A stretch of 64,000 bases of DNA from Triplophysa rosa (lineage: Eukaryota; Chordata; Actinopteri; Cypriniformes; Nemacheilidae): assembly GCF_024868665.1 (NCBI RefSeq), contig NC_079893.1:9222907-9286906 (forward strand), written 5' to 3'. A model generated the notes under the pieces. It was given only the letters and a program-made list of their open reading frames with translations, was not told the DNA's origin and did no database searches. The translations under genes and the position numbers were made by a program. Shown here piece by piece: positions 36,061 to 48,220 of the stretch (within the stretch, counting starts at the first letter, position 1; every line of letters begins with the position of its first letter).

Positions 36061-36864
36061 TTTATTTTAATTTCTTAAACACCCACATGCTACAAAGAAC
36101 CTTTTTCACAGTTTACGTTACAACCTAGAATACAATAAAGAATTTAAAAACATAAACAGATGACTTATGAACACGCTTTACTCTCTAGGACAATGGCACA
36201 GCTGTACCAAGATTTCAAAGTGCTATCTGATTGTACCGTCATAAATTACAGAAAAAATACATAATGTTATTTCTGTCAAAATCAGTTTGGGGAATCCCAT
36301 GCAAAGGGACCCGTGGTGTATTTAGAGAGAAATAGCTCGTTCTGAGGTAATAAAAACATTACCGTAGGGCATGTTTGAATCAGTCCAGTTTTAAAAACAT
36401 GGATTCAGTAATAATACCTTTACATTTCAAATTGGTTAAAACATCTGCAAATTATTTTTCAATCTTGTAAGCACTTTGCTATAAAAGGTAACTCGGTGTG
36501 TCATTTTGTTTTACATAACCATAGTAGACTAAAAACAGACTTTAGGGTGTGTTCTGGATATGGTTATTAAACACAAGGCATTCACTGGCCTAAGGCATTG
36601 GGTTTGTCATCATTTTGTGAATTCTCAGCCCAGATAAACTGAAGGGTTCATGAAATGTCCGGCACATTTTATAAGACACCTTTGGCGCCCCCAAGTGGTG
36701 AAAATCACATTTGTACTTGACAACTTTAACTTCATGGAGTCCAAGAGTACATCAACAGTGTTTATAATGAACAACGCTGTCCCCATACGCCAACAAGCGT
36801 GCAAGTTCAGGAGTGTTCCAGGTGTGTCTCTTGCTTTCAGTGTCGACGGAGTAATCTCTTTCAT
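36061..36864 (-). promoter_or_regulatory. acsl1: acsl1 3' UTR and polyadenylation signal
   Basis: On the minus strand, AATAAA is present at 36066-36061, about 800 bases after the stop codon, followed by a G/T-rich stretch (ttgacttttggttgtttc). Within this UTR, 36684-36698 reads CCACTTGGGGGCGCC on the minus strand, a good CTCF-like motif located at the convergent casp3/acsl1 boundary. Confidence 0.6.
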
Positions 36865-39800
36865 TTACATTTTGATTTTGGCGTAGAGCTGGTCGATCTG
36901 ATCCCTGAAGTGTCTCCTCAGCTCAGCTCTCTTGGCTTTCAGTGTTGGTGTGAGAAGTCCATTCTGAACAGAAAACATCTCTGGGTGCAGAGTAATGTCT
37001 CTCACCTACACACGCAAATTACAACGAAGGCACAAAAAAATCATTAATCAATACATAATACACCAGGTACATTTGCATTGTATGAGTTGTGTTTGTTAGA
37101 ATATTTCACCTGTTCAAAAGATTTTAGTCCAGCTTCTTTCCCAAGTCGAACGATATCTTCTAGAATGGCATTTTTTAATTCCTGTTTGAAAGCACCAAGA
37201 CAGGTTCATCAGGAATAGGACATGTTCAATGTCATAAAGTCTATGTGATTTATGCAGTAAAAAATGTCAATATGATCACCTAGAGTCATCTTATACTTTT
37301 CCTCAACAAGTCGAGAAATGTTTGGTGGTCTTTGCTAATAAAAGCCAATATTATGAAAAAACAATTCAAATGTTGTTACCTTGTTCTTGCACATTTCTGT
37401 ATAGGAGCCCTCAATTCCTCTTTTCTTTGCCCATCCTGGCAGGAAGTCTGGATCAGGTACCACAATACCCACTAGACACGCCTGCAGAAACACAGCATGG
37501 GTTCACACACTTCATATGAATGTACATGTTCTATCCTGGTACCCACCACCCTGATGCATGGGTAGGTCTTCCCTATCAACATAGGGTCACTTTCATCAGT
37601 TTCCTTCTCACCTGTAGACTGTCTCCATGTATAAATATCTGTGCCACAGGATCACTGCGGGTGTAGATGTTCTCAATCTTTTCTGGAGCGATGTATTCAC
37701 CCTGAGCAAGTTTAAAGATATGCTTCTTCCTGTCGACAATCTTTAGAGTCCCATTCTGGAACAACATAAATGCACTCGTTTCAAATTCAGTCAATTTGCT
37801 GGATCAAATACGAGATTCTTGTAAACCACAGAATAGATTAAATTAGGAATGAATTTGCAGATTTTTTTTTTAAAGGGGTAAATAAAGTCAAGACGTAACG
37901 AAGAGTAAGGAAGCAGAGGGCTTACTGGAAGCCATTTTCCAATGTCTCCAGTGTGCAGCCAACCATCTTTATTTATGACCTCTGCTGTTCTCTCTGGGTC
38001 ATTCAGGTAACCCTGAAACACATTTGGTCCTTTCACACACACCTGTGGAGAGCACACACAGCAATAAACCAAGATTTACATTGCCATGCTAAAAATATGC
38101 AAATGATAGAAAGTACAATACATTATTTCCCTTTTAACGGGAATGTTCCTGGTTTAATACAAATTACATTTTTTTTAAAGATTTCGTTTAAATTACCACA
38201 GAAAACCATTTTGACTTTTCGACCCAAAATGAACTAAAAATATAATATAAATATATATATAAAAAATTAAACCATAAAGCAACACAATGGAAATAATCAG
38301 GGCTAGCAACATTATTATCTGAATATTCCTTTGAGACTGAATTTAGGATTGAAGTCATGACACACCTCTCCCTCTCCATTTACTGCAAAATATTTCATTT
38401 CAGCCACATCCACAAGCTTTACGAAGTTACAGGGCAGCGGCGCCCCCACGTGACCTAAACACAGAGACCACAAGAATCTGAATATGAATGTGACTATATC
38501 ATCTATAATGTCAGTATATATTAAACAAGATATATCTGCTGTTCAGACTGTGTCTTACCTGCTGTCCAGTCTCCAGGAAGTGACATAGTGCAGCCGGCAG
38601 TACACTCTGTCTGCCCGTAACCTTCATAAAACTACAACACAAAGATGCCAAAATAATGAACCTGTGACTTTAAGAACAACAGGGGGAATCGTGATGTTGG
38701 GAGAAGTGTGTGTGTGTACCTGACAGCCCAGTGCTGCTCGCAGGAAGGTGAGAACAGTGGGAGATACTGGAGCAGCTCCTGTGACCATCAACCTCACACG
38801 CCCACCAAGACTGGCCTGTAGGGGGAGTGCATTTGTGTCACATATAAATGCTGAATACTAGAATGATGCGTTTGTTTTTGAGCAAACCGTCAGGGAACAG
38901 ACTCTTTATGGTATGTACAATAAATACTCTATTGAGGAAAGCCAAGTTGTAATAACTAAAGTTCCCTTTTAGATGTGTGTGCATGTGGCCACAGACTTCT
39001 GATGTTGCTCCTACAGAGACCAAAATAAAAATGTATGCAGGAGTGAGACGTATAAATGTGTGAAAAAATGCTAGAAGTTGACTCTAGTTAAATGAACTCT
39101 TTTCCCGGTTGAGCCATTGGTTACATTTCAAAACCTCACCACTAGATGCCGCTAAACCCTTTTGAAACATTGCTCCTTTAACAGTCTGAAGGCTTTGAAC
39201 AATAAAAATTGTTTCGAAATGTAGAAGGAACATGAATCAAAAACACATTTTCTCTTTTCCGATTACCTGCACTTTACTAAAGATGAGCTTGTCCCACATG
39301 CTGTCCTTCCTCACAACTCCACTCCTCAACTCTGCCTCTTTCCTGCTGGTGGCAAAATCCAGCATCCATCTTTTGAGCGGAGTATTAGCCTGTCCAAAGA
39401 TCTACACAAAAACACATATGGACACATATCCAGCTCATCAACCATTGTGGAGTACATTGAGCATCAGATATAAATGCAGTGGAATACAAGTGATAAATGT
39501 ACCTTATCAAACATACGGTTGAGTAGTCTGGGTACTACAGGAAACACAGTGGGTTTAAGAGCCTTCAAATCATCCATGAGCAGACGAATATCACCCTGAA
39601 AATATCCTATCTTGGCCCCATGGACCAGAAGCACACCCTACACAACAGACCAATGAAGAATTGTAATTACACTGTGCATTATATTGCTCAACACATTAGT
39701 TCAAAGTCAACCAAAGCTATTCTTTTAAAGGAATGTTATTGGTTCAATGCTATGGACAGCATCTGTGACATCCTGTTGATTATCACAGACAATTATTGTC

Positions 39801-42800
39801 ACAAAACTGTATTCACAGTAATGCACTTACAGTACAATGAAAGTCTATAGGGCAATGTGTTCCAAAAGGTTTAAATCAGAAATATGAAATTCTTATATTC
39901 ACTCATTGAATATATCAAATTATTATTGAATTGCAGTTTTAGGTTACAAAGTTGTCTAAATTGTACCTAGTGGTGGGTCTATTGTTCTCGCCTTATACAT
40001 CTCCACTGGAAGTACTGTACTGTAGATGCATATTGCATTTTGTTAAAGGTCAAGTGTGTCATATTTAGGAGGAGGACAGAAATGCAATATAATATGTGAT
40101 GCGATCTGGGAAAACCCAACACATGGTGAAATTGTACATATTTCAGATTTTAAAACCATAAGCTGGGTTCCAGCCTTTTCCAAAACCGTTTTTATTTTGT
40201 TCATACCTTGTATGCAACAAAAGTTATGGTTATCCGAAGTCGGCTGACCGCTATGATTTTCAGAAACGTAATTTTGAGAAAAACAGGTTTAAAGTTGGTG
40301 ATGAAAAGCACAACAGTCAAGTATCACAAGTAAAAGTAATACTCTATTAACAATTTAATACAAAAAATTCCCTAGTGTTCAAAATATAAAACACACCGTA
40401 TAAAAACCATTAAAATAAAGTGAAAATAAATATGCAAACCTTCCATGCCGTAGTTTACACAACACAAACGGGAAATGTGCATTGATACACCTTCATTCCA
40501 CACATTATTTGGTTACTTTGATATGTGAACTGGCTTTGTAGCGTTAAGAGAGGGAAAGCTGTGGAACTTCACCTCCGCCGGCATGTACTAAACATCAGCT
40601 TGCCACTATAAATCGCTATTTTTCAGAAATAGATGTTTTCAGATAAGACAGACGAGATGTTATAAAATAATAATTCAACGAAAACCCAATTTTGATCCAA
40701 AATTGACTTTCAACCTATTATTTGATATTCCTGAAAACATCCCAGTGCGACATCCGACGGGTTTTCCCAGATTGCATCACATATACATGTGTTCAGAGGT
40801 GTAAAAAGACCATACATAATGCAGCGTTATGTTTTTAGTACCTTAGAATGAGCTATTTCTATCTACATTCACCAGGTTCACTATGTCTAAACAGACAAAC
40901 TGCTCTACAAAATGCGTTTCGTAAATACGTTATCTCCTTCGGCAAAGAAGCGAAAACATGACAACATCCTTGTCCTGTGTCAGCAACCGTAGTGCTTTGA
41001 AAGGGAGGGGTGGAGTGAGTCGTTGGTTGCAATTCGCAATCTCACCGCTAGATGCCGCTAAAATCTTCACATTGATCCTTTTAGATTTAAATTTAGCTAA
41101 ATTTAGGGCAGAGTAAAAAATTATAATCAATATTTTATCAATAAAACAGTATTGGCCCAAGAACAATCCTTTAAATCATCTTAATTTTATGCACACCCCA
41201 AATTGTGTGAGAAATGGTTATATATCAATAGTAAACAAATTTTACTAAAGATAAAAAGTCTCATGATGCATGTGTCATGATCCTTGTCTAATACATACCT
41301 CAACAACTCTCTCAAACATGTGTGCTAGTGGTAGATAAGAAATGTGAATATCTGTCTGGTTAAGCATGCAATGTACCTGTAAAATACACACACAAACACA
41401 CACACGTACAGTGTGAAACAACGTGTACCTCCACTACTCTCTCAAACATATGTGCTAGCGGTAAGAAGGAGATGAGAACATCGCGAGGACTAGGCTTCAG
41501 CAACCCCTAACCACACAGACACAGGAAATACAACAGGAAACAGACGATTAAAACAGCAAAGTAACAGACAGAGAAAGAGAGAGCAAAAGAGAGAGATTAA
41601 GTTGCACTTGACCATCAAGTAAGAAAACACTTAAACACAAAGTGAGCCACAGCATGAGAAAGTTGCCTTCAGAAATGAATGTCTCTTATTAAATCTGACA
41701 TCTCACAGATATTTGTGAACATTTTGTCATCTTCATGTTGTTCCATAGTCAGTGATGTCAACAAAAATCTGCATATGTGACGTGAGGACCAAATATGTTT
41801 TATTTTGTTGACGTCAAACCTAGCGTTATATGTCTTAATGCACAATATCAGAATGACTGTGAACACAAATGAGATTTGAATGCAATGACAAAGATTAAAA
41901 TTTCAGATTGTTTCTCACACAGCAGTTGAAACCCAAAAGCTGCAGTCCCATTTAACTCTGATTTTGTGAAAAAGACAAAATGAATCCTTTTTTTAGTTCG
42001 ACGAAGTAAGAAAATAATACACGTTCGGAACAACACGAGGGTGAGTAAACAATGACAATATGTACAATATATTTTGGGTAAGCAAAGAAATAAAAAAACT
42101 CTTGGTCTACCTCTGTCACTTTAATGAAAGCTGAACAGTTTGAAACAATGTTTCCATGTGTGATCATTGCTCCCTTTGGATTTCCTAGCAGACAAGAATT
42201 TATTATCAATATTTATTCTATGTGGGTAGTATAAATATTGCCATAATCTGACAGGAAATAATGAGGTAACATCTGAGAGAGAGATGTACTGTGATACATT
42301 ATGTATTGGGTAAACATAGATGTGAACACTTACCTGTAGTTCCACTGGTAAAGCAAATAAGAGCAAGATCTTCTGGTTTAGGAGGCTAGAAGTAAAAAAA
42401 AACTCAGCATAGCATCCATGACTCATAGTAAACAGACATTGAATCAAACAAATCATTATTCCACACAGTCAATGAATCAATACAGCGCTCAGTTTCACTC
42501 ACAATGGGTGTCTTGTGGTTGGCTTTGCCAATAGCCTGCAAAAATAATGAGTTCATTTAATGCAATACCAGTACAAGACTACCAGGGATCAGTTTACCAG
42601 TGTGTTTAGTGTGCGTGTCTTTAATACCTCCAGCTCCTTCATCCTCAGGATTTCAATGCCGATCTGTTGTGCCTGAGCAGTCAGCTCGCTGTCAAAGTCC
42701 TCCATGATCGCTATAGTTTTGATGCTGTGTTGACGTCCAGACACACAGCCCAGGATGAGACGGGCCTTATCAGCCATGTCACAGATCACCGTAGAGATGA

Positions 42801-45800
42801 CGGCTATAAAAACACACCACGAATTTCTAACAATTTCATCATGCCAACACAACCTACTGTGTAAAATGTTAAAATTATATAATTAAACTTGAAACATATT
42901 TTCATTTGCAAGGGAAAACCAGTATTAAAACACAAATAGGAAAAAAGTACATGCGTAACATTTAAGGATTGTGATGAATGTTTTCCCTTTAAATTCCAAT
43001 CACATATGGCAAAAAACAAATTTCAAGAAAAGACAAAAAGTTGCATTTCATGACTTAATGAAACAACCTTAAAAATGCAAAATGGACTATAAAAATAGAA
43101 CAACAAATATTTATCTTCCAAAACATTTAAATAATACATTTTTTTAAAAATGTATTCATATCATTTGTTTAGAAAAAAGTATGAAGAAATTGTACGTTTT
43201 ATTATATTATTTCAAATGTATGAATAAATGATATCAGGTAGGCTATTATGCGTATACTTGCATATCATCAGACTTGACTATGTGACATGAACAAAACACA
43301 AAAAATGCTTTAATTTTTTTCAGTGTCTATGTGGTTCATCACCAGCTGAAATGTCATGTGACAGCCTTGCATCTTACAGGTTTCCCTCACCTCTGTCGAT
43401 GATGTAGCTGATGGCCTCTGTGCCCAAAGTGTCATACAGAGGAACTGCCACCAGAGAGTATGTGTAACACGCTAGTTCTGAAATCGTCCACTTCACAAAC
43501 ACACATAGTATGTTATGCAAATGTGGAATACAAAAATAAGATAAATAATTAAAACATAAAAATTGAATCAGGCTTATATTGGAACAATACTTTACATTTT
43601 GAAACGTTTTCATGTTGATGTTATAATTTACCTCTGGTCTGTTCTGTGCAAAGATGCCAATGTATTTGTCTCCGGATTTACTGTGACCTCTGTGGAGCAA
43701 TGCTGAGCCTGTAAACTCAGCCCTGTCTGCTACCTACAAAACATACATCAAACAAATACATAACTCACACAAATACACAGCACATCATAAACAAGACTAG
43801 ACAGTCTAAACAGATTAAAGCAGTCTTACTTCTTTATAAGAGAGCCATTTATATGGCTGGTTTGATTTGCGTGATCCTAGGCAAGGACCATTATCTATAA
43901 AAAAGGAAAATAACAGTGCTTTAAACTTTTAAAGTAATAAAACTACATGTACTTAACATATATGTACTATTACAAAATAAGAAGATCAAACACAGAAGTA
44001 CAAATACAGAAGATCACCAGCACAGAATTTTCATGTCTGCTTTAAGTGAGTACTTACTAGACACTCTCAATCCTCGTGTGAAAAACTCGTACATCGTCCG
44101 AGCGTCATTATAGTAATATGCCATGAACGTGTCACTGTCCAGCAGAATGGACCGTCGAGCATATTCTCCACCCTAAAATATAAAAAACAATAATCTTTGG
44201 TGATAAGAATTAGCTGGGCAAGCATAGAATAATACTCTTTTTACAGTATTATTTGCTGAAATTATTGACCTAAATTTGATCTGCATTTGTATTCGATTAA
44301 AAACTATGGCTGCGTGATTAATCGCCAGGGCTGGGAAGGTTACTTTTAAAATGTATTTCACTACAGATTACAAGATACACGCTTTAAAAAGTAATTCGTA
44401 ATGTATTTCGTTAGATTACACAAGTTCTGTAACTTCATCTAAATACTTTAGAATACTTTGGAATACTGATAAGGTACGTAACGCAAAGGGATCACCAAAC
44501 AGAGGACCTGGTTTTCCTCTGCATTTTATTTTAAACAACATTAGTTTTCCACAATATATCTTAAAGCAAAAAAGCACACAAATCAGATTTGTGAGTAAGA
44601 AACTCGCAATTGTGAGAAAAAGTCAGAACTGTGAGATAAAAGAACTAAAACAAATTACTTAAACAAGGGACTCGCAAAACATGAAACCAGCCGTTGATCA
44701 TTCAGGTAACCACAGACATTAAAGATGTCAATTTTTTATGTGGCAACTTGTATAAATCGGCTCAAATTGTGTAATGGAGTATATGAAAACTTCTATTGCG
44801 TGAAAGATCTTATTCAGAACAGTACTAAATAAAATTAACATGCAATTTCTATGAACCCAGATCCCTCTTATTTTGTTAAAATTATTCCAATTTTGCATAT
44901 TCTGCGAGGGGCATGAAAATGAGCAGAACTGTAGTTTGGGATGGTATTGCAGAATGTCAGAGTCAGAGAATCACCGATTGCTGTTTACAGTCATTGCCCG
45001 TTACAGTTAATATAAAAATATATTATGAAATAATTATAAAATATTATTATGAAATAAATGCCATTGAAATTCCAAGTAATCACTTTGGTAATCTAAAATA
45101 CTTTTTTTCGGATGTAACTGTAATTTGATTACCACCATTTAAAAAGTAACTGTAATGAAATACAGTTACTCAAATTTTGTATTTTAAATACGTAACTAAG
45201 TTCCATGTATTTCGTCACTCCCAAGCCCCGTTAATCGCTTATTCATATTTTAATCGTGATAACAATAGCAAGCACAAAACATCATCATGATTTGGTCCAG
45301 AAACTGTTCAGTTTTGGAGCGGATTGTATGAATGCTGTCATACTTCGAAATACGACATCTTAGAAGTCTATTAATTGGCTGTGAAGTGTAATAAACATGC
45401 TGAAGTGAAATGAAAACCAAAATCTAAACTGAAGGAATAATCATGATTAAATTTTATACAGAGTCTTTGGCCAGTGACTGTAATAGGGTGTAAAAGTCTC
45501 AATCACCAACATCAGCTATGGATGCTTCATTCCAAAGGAATTTACAGCGGGTCATTCAGTATGACTTTATGACTGTTTCCATGTGTTTCCATAGCAAACA
45601 TCTGGTGTTTCTGTTAGACACATCTCTAGAGGCAGAGATGGACAGACTGTAACTGTGAGCAAGACTAAACACCTTATAATCTCAGCTGTCTGCATGAAAG
45701 AGGCTGTAATTATTTACAGTAAGTCGTCTGTCACGGCAGCCTGTGCACACTTGTACTTACAGTATGGAAGATTTTTTTTATTTATGGCAAATATAATTGA

Positions 45801-46998
45801 TCCTTTTATTGACGTAGACATTTACTTGAAAGCATTTGTGAAATTCCTCCATATACGTTGGTTATACATGTGCACACATGTTCAGCGCATAGTCGCATAC
45901 AGTAAGTACAGAATGGCAGGTTGGAAGCAGAAAAGAAGGAATGCTGTTAAAGGTTGACTATTCTAGGAAAAGCAGTTGATGGGATGTCCCCATGCTTTCA
46001 ACACATATACCTACACACAACCACAAAACCTTTGTTCCACAGACAGCAAGCAGACGGGATCATTATCTAAACCACAATACACAGTACATTCGTTTTAAAT
46101 TAAATGTACAGATGAGGACAAAGACAAGACAACTAAAGATATAGTGTTCATGCATGCAGGATTATAGCTCATTTGGTGTCTTGCAGTGAGAGAAACCACT
46201 TCACATTCTGGGTGAACCAGGAGGAAGCCACAGTCTGTGCTGCTGAACCACACTGAAGTGCAAGAGGAAGTTTGCAAGTAATCACTGAAACTCCTATCTG
46301 ACACTATCGCTTTTATGCATTTAGGCTTGATCGAATAACTGGATCTGACATTTTAAACACTGCATACTTATTTAATACAACTTTATATGAACCCTTCCAG
46401 GTTTTAGACAACAATGTAAATTACAATTACGACTGAATTTCGACTGAAAAAGTGGTTATTGTAATGCAAGCTTTAACGCTCTCAGAGATATCTGTGCCAT
46501 TACCGATTGTAGAACAGCATCATTTAACACAAATACTGGTGTCATATATTCTGACATCTCAAACCCTAAAACATCACAACAACAGACTAATGTTGTTAAT
46601 AATTCTGTGTGCGGCTCATATGACCGTTTTATGTGTAAGTGGACTGTTCTCGCTCAGAATAAGCTACAACATGGACCAGATATCATTTCGACAGTCAGAG
46701 GTCCGACTAAGCCAAAGGCCTGGCTAAATCTCGCTCTTATCTTTTCATCAAGCGATATTTCACTCCTGCTCTTTGAACTTTTAGGAAGTATTTCCACACC
46801 TACCGAGACCTCCACCGACTGCAAACTGAGGTCGCATGGTGGCATGAGGGCTTTGGGACGAGTGGCCAGCCAGTAGGTGGTGATGGCAGCGAAGGCGCCC
46901 ATGCCCATGAGCGTGTTGGTGGGTAAACTGCGCACATACTGCCTCAAGTCATCCAGCTCTGGTATTCTCAAGTGGCGGATCAGATCCTGGGCCTGCAT
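36865..46998 (-). CDS. acsl1: Long-chain acyl-CoA synthetase 1, 697 aa, 20 coding exons
   Basis: Activates long-chain fatty acids with ATP and CoA on ER and mitochondrial outer membranes. Exons 5' to 3': 46804-46998, 44058-44172, 43830-43894, 43632-43733, 43391-43490, 42628-42803, 42503-42535, 42334-42385, 42111-42184, then 41429-41506 or 41299-41376, 39503-39637, 39267-39401, 38720-38815, 38559-38631, 38366-38454, 37926-38042, 37612-37755, 37380-37481, 37110-37181, 36865-37005. With one gate exon they sum to 2,094 nt in frame. An N-terminal membrane anchor lies around [18 protein letters not shown]; the AMP-binding loop TSGTTGNPKG (275-284) spans two exons; then [21 protein letters not shown] and [14 protein letters not shown]; the C-terminus is QLYAKIKM. 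Length and sequence follow human ACSL1 (698), which separates it from ACSL5/6; acsl1a versus acsl1b is unresolved. Confidence 0.95.
39065..39185. repeat. Short transposon end fragment carrying a CTCF-like motif
   Basis: Contains ccactagatgccgctaaacc at 39138 and ends tgctcctttaac; the same end block occurs at 41038-41085. It is in an acsl1 intron (38816-39266). The rest of that 451-bp intron is featureless. Confidence 0.5.
39638..41298 (-). mobile_element. acsl1 intron holding a ~1.04-kb transposon with inner foldback
   Basis: Termini at about 40043 (aaaggtcaagtgtgtcatat) and 41085 (reverse complement begins aaaggatcaatgtgaag) form an imperfect inverted repeat. Further in, 40092-40117 and 40759-40784 are near-perfect inverted arms (atatgtgatgcgatctggga). 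The right part (40787-41085), ending ccgctagatgccgctaaaat, is related to 51500-51700 and to the short fragment at 39065-39185. No transposase frame is seen. Confidence 0.65.
41299..41376 (-). CDS. acsl1: acsl1 alternative gate exon, Y-type
   Basis: A 78-bp phase 0-0 exon encoding [14 protein letters not shown] followed by [12 protein letters not shown]: the last twelve residues are the same as in the F-type exon and the preceding fourteen differ, with Tyr in place of Phe at the gate. Acceptor ttttacag, donor gtatgt. The pair corresponds to the mutually exclusive F-gate/Y-gate exons known for ACSL1 and ACSL6. The intron from the F exon to this one is only 52 bp. Confidence 0.9.
41429..41506 (-). 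CDS. acsl1: acsl1 alternative gate exon, F-type
   Basis: A 78-bp phase 0-0 exon encoding [14 protein letters not shown] followed by [12 protein letters not shown]. The SF residue pair marks the F-gate form of the fatty-acid gate motif, the form in the reference human ACSL1 protein ([18 protein letters not shown]). It is the upstream member of the pair on the minus strand. Acceptor ggttag, donor gtacac. Confidence 0.9.
41507..42110 (-). other. acsl1 intron upstream of the gate exons
   Basis: A 604-bp intron between the exon ending FIKVTE and the F-gate exon. A purine-rich tract (gagagaaagagagagcaaaa) at about 41568-41595, about 60 bp upstream of the F exon acceptor (minus-strand pyrimidine tract), is a candidate splicing-control element. 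Confidence 0.4.
42804..43390 (-). other. acsl1 intron, nothing recognised
   Basis: A 587-bp AT-rich intron between exons joining in phase 1 ([14 protein letters not shown]). No repeat structure or exon seen. Confidence 0.6.
44326..45230. mobile_element. Non-autonomous hAT-like element, 905 bp, with 8-bp target duplication
   Basis: The element starts cagggctgggaaggttact and ends gtcactcccaagccccg; the tips are imperfect inverted repeats. It is flanked by the exact 8-bp duplication ttaatcgc (44318-44325 and 45231-45238), the hallmark of hAT transposition. The interior is built of repeated gtaacttgta/ aaagtaact-type words and has no transposase. It lies in the first coding intron of acsl1. Confidence 0.85.
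45239..46803 (-). other. Remainder of the first coding intron of acsl1
   Basis: No exon seen. The hAT insertion at 44326 appears to have split an older repeat, because tggctgcgtgattaatcgc on its left and ttattcatattttaatcgtg on its right read as one interrupted unit. Open frames in 45655-46876 have no domain; the one at 46607-46876 is the antisense shadow of the first acsl1 exon. Confidence 0.5.
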
Positions 46999-47906
46999 CG
47001 CTCCGCCCCGGTGGGAAGCACTTAATGCAACGAACTGACGTCTGTAATGAAAACGCAGAAGAAAGATTTTCGATGGAAAGCGTTACATTTATGGGGGGAA
47101 AAAAATAGATATTTAGGCAATTATTGATTTTGCTTGATTTTCCATTTACTTCTGCCATGCCCTCCAGTTCCTTCTGTCTTTACTTTATTTTTATATTTAT
47201 TTTGACAAAATATACAAAAAAGAAAAAATCAAATTGCGACTGACCAAATGTCAGATTCCATAATGTATCACATTGCACACATAGGCACACCTTTTACTTA
47301 AAAAACCTGAATCAGCGACTGGCAAATGCTTTTAAATTGTAATATTGCTATAAAAATTGTATCTTTATTTGTATGCCAGTACCCTGTTATAACATAAATT
47401 GCACTGATTACATAAACGCGTCGAGATGATGCATAAACAAACTCACTTAAATTTAAGATTGCTTCCACTCTCTAACTGTCTTGCAACCTGGCAACCCATT
47501 TTGCCAAATTTGAAATAAACCAGCCAATTTAGTAAAATCAAAAATAAACATTTCCGGAAAGGTTAAGCACTCCTGTTAATATGACACAGAAAAACAGGTT
47601 TGATTTAAAGCGCTCTTTCATACCTTATTTACCTCATTTAAAGATGATCTTATCTTTCATCCCTCTGTCTAGTTCACAATAGCTCCGCACGCACAAAGAA
47701 TCGTGCTTTCTGTGCCTATAATAAATTCAGTAAATATTTCATGTGCATCAGTCCATAGCCTCCAGCTGTGGTATCTCTCCTTGTGTGTAGGGTTGGGTAT
47801 CTTTGCATTTTATCGATTCCGATTTCGATTCTGCTTATGGATTCTGCTTCTTATTGATTCCCAGTTTAGATTCCACAGTTGAAGTAAAACTTTTAGATAT
47901 CAACCA

Positions 47907-48190
47907 GGGGTGCGTTTCCCAAAAGCATCGTTAGCCAACTATGGTCGCAAGTTCCGTAGTAGTCCTTAAATGCAATGCATGTTATTTACAGCAAGAATTT
48001 GACATGAATGCGATCTGAACGTATTTATTAGTAGACGTCATTACTCCACCACCTGTGTGGCGTCATCAACTAGATTGCTGAACCAACTTGGTTCAAACAA
48101 TGGATCTCCGACAGAGTTACTATGGCTTCAGGAAACAGCCGTAACTACATCGTTAAACAGAGTTACTACAGTTTCGGGAAATGCACCTCT
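47907..48190. repeat. Nested foldback element with 'gggtgcgtttccc' ends
   Basis: Left end ggggtgcgtttcccaaaagc, right end gtttcgggaaatgcacctct (reverse complement aggtgcatttcccgaaac). Imperfect arms continue as catcgttagccaac / gtaactacatcgtt. About 280 bp, a common cyprinid repeat form, no ORF. Confidence 0.7.
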
Positions 48191-48220
48191 GTATGGTCAT
48201 TTAGCCTGCATATTGACTGG

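Noticed and set aside
37576..38072. Two minus-strand frames as separate small genes
   Set aside because: They are two acsl1 exons plus intron read-through, not separate genes.
46607..46876. 89-codon plus-strand frame ending RALGRVASQ
   Set aside because: Antisense of the first coding exon of acsl1, which has an orthologous protein and splice support.
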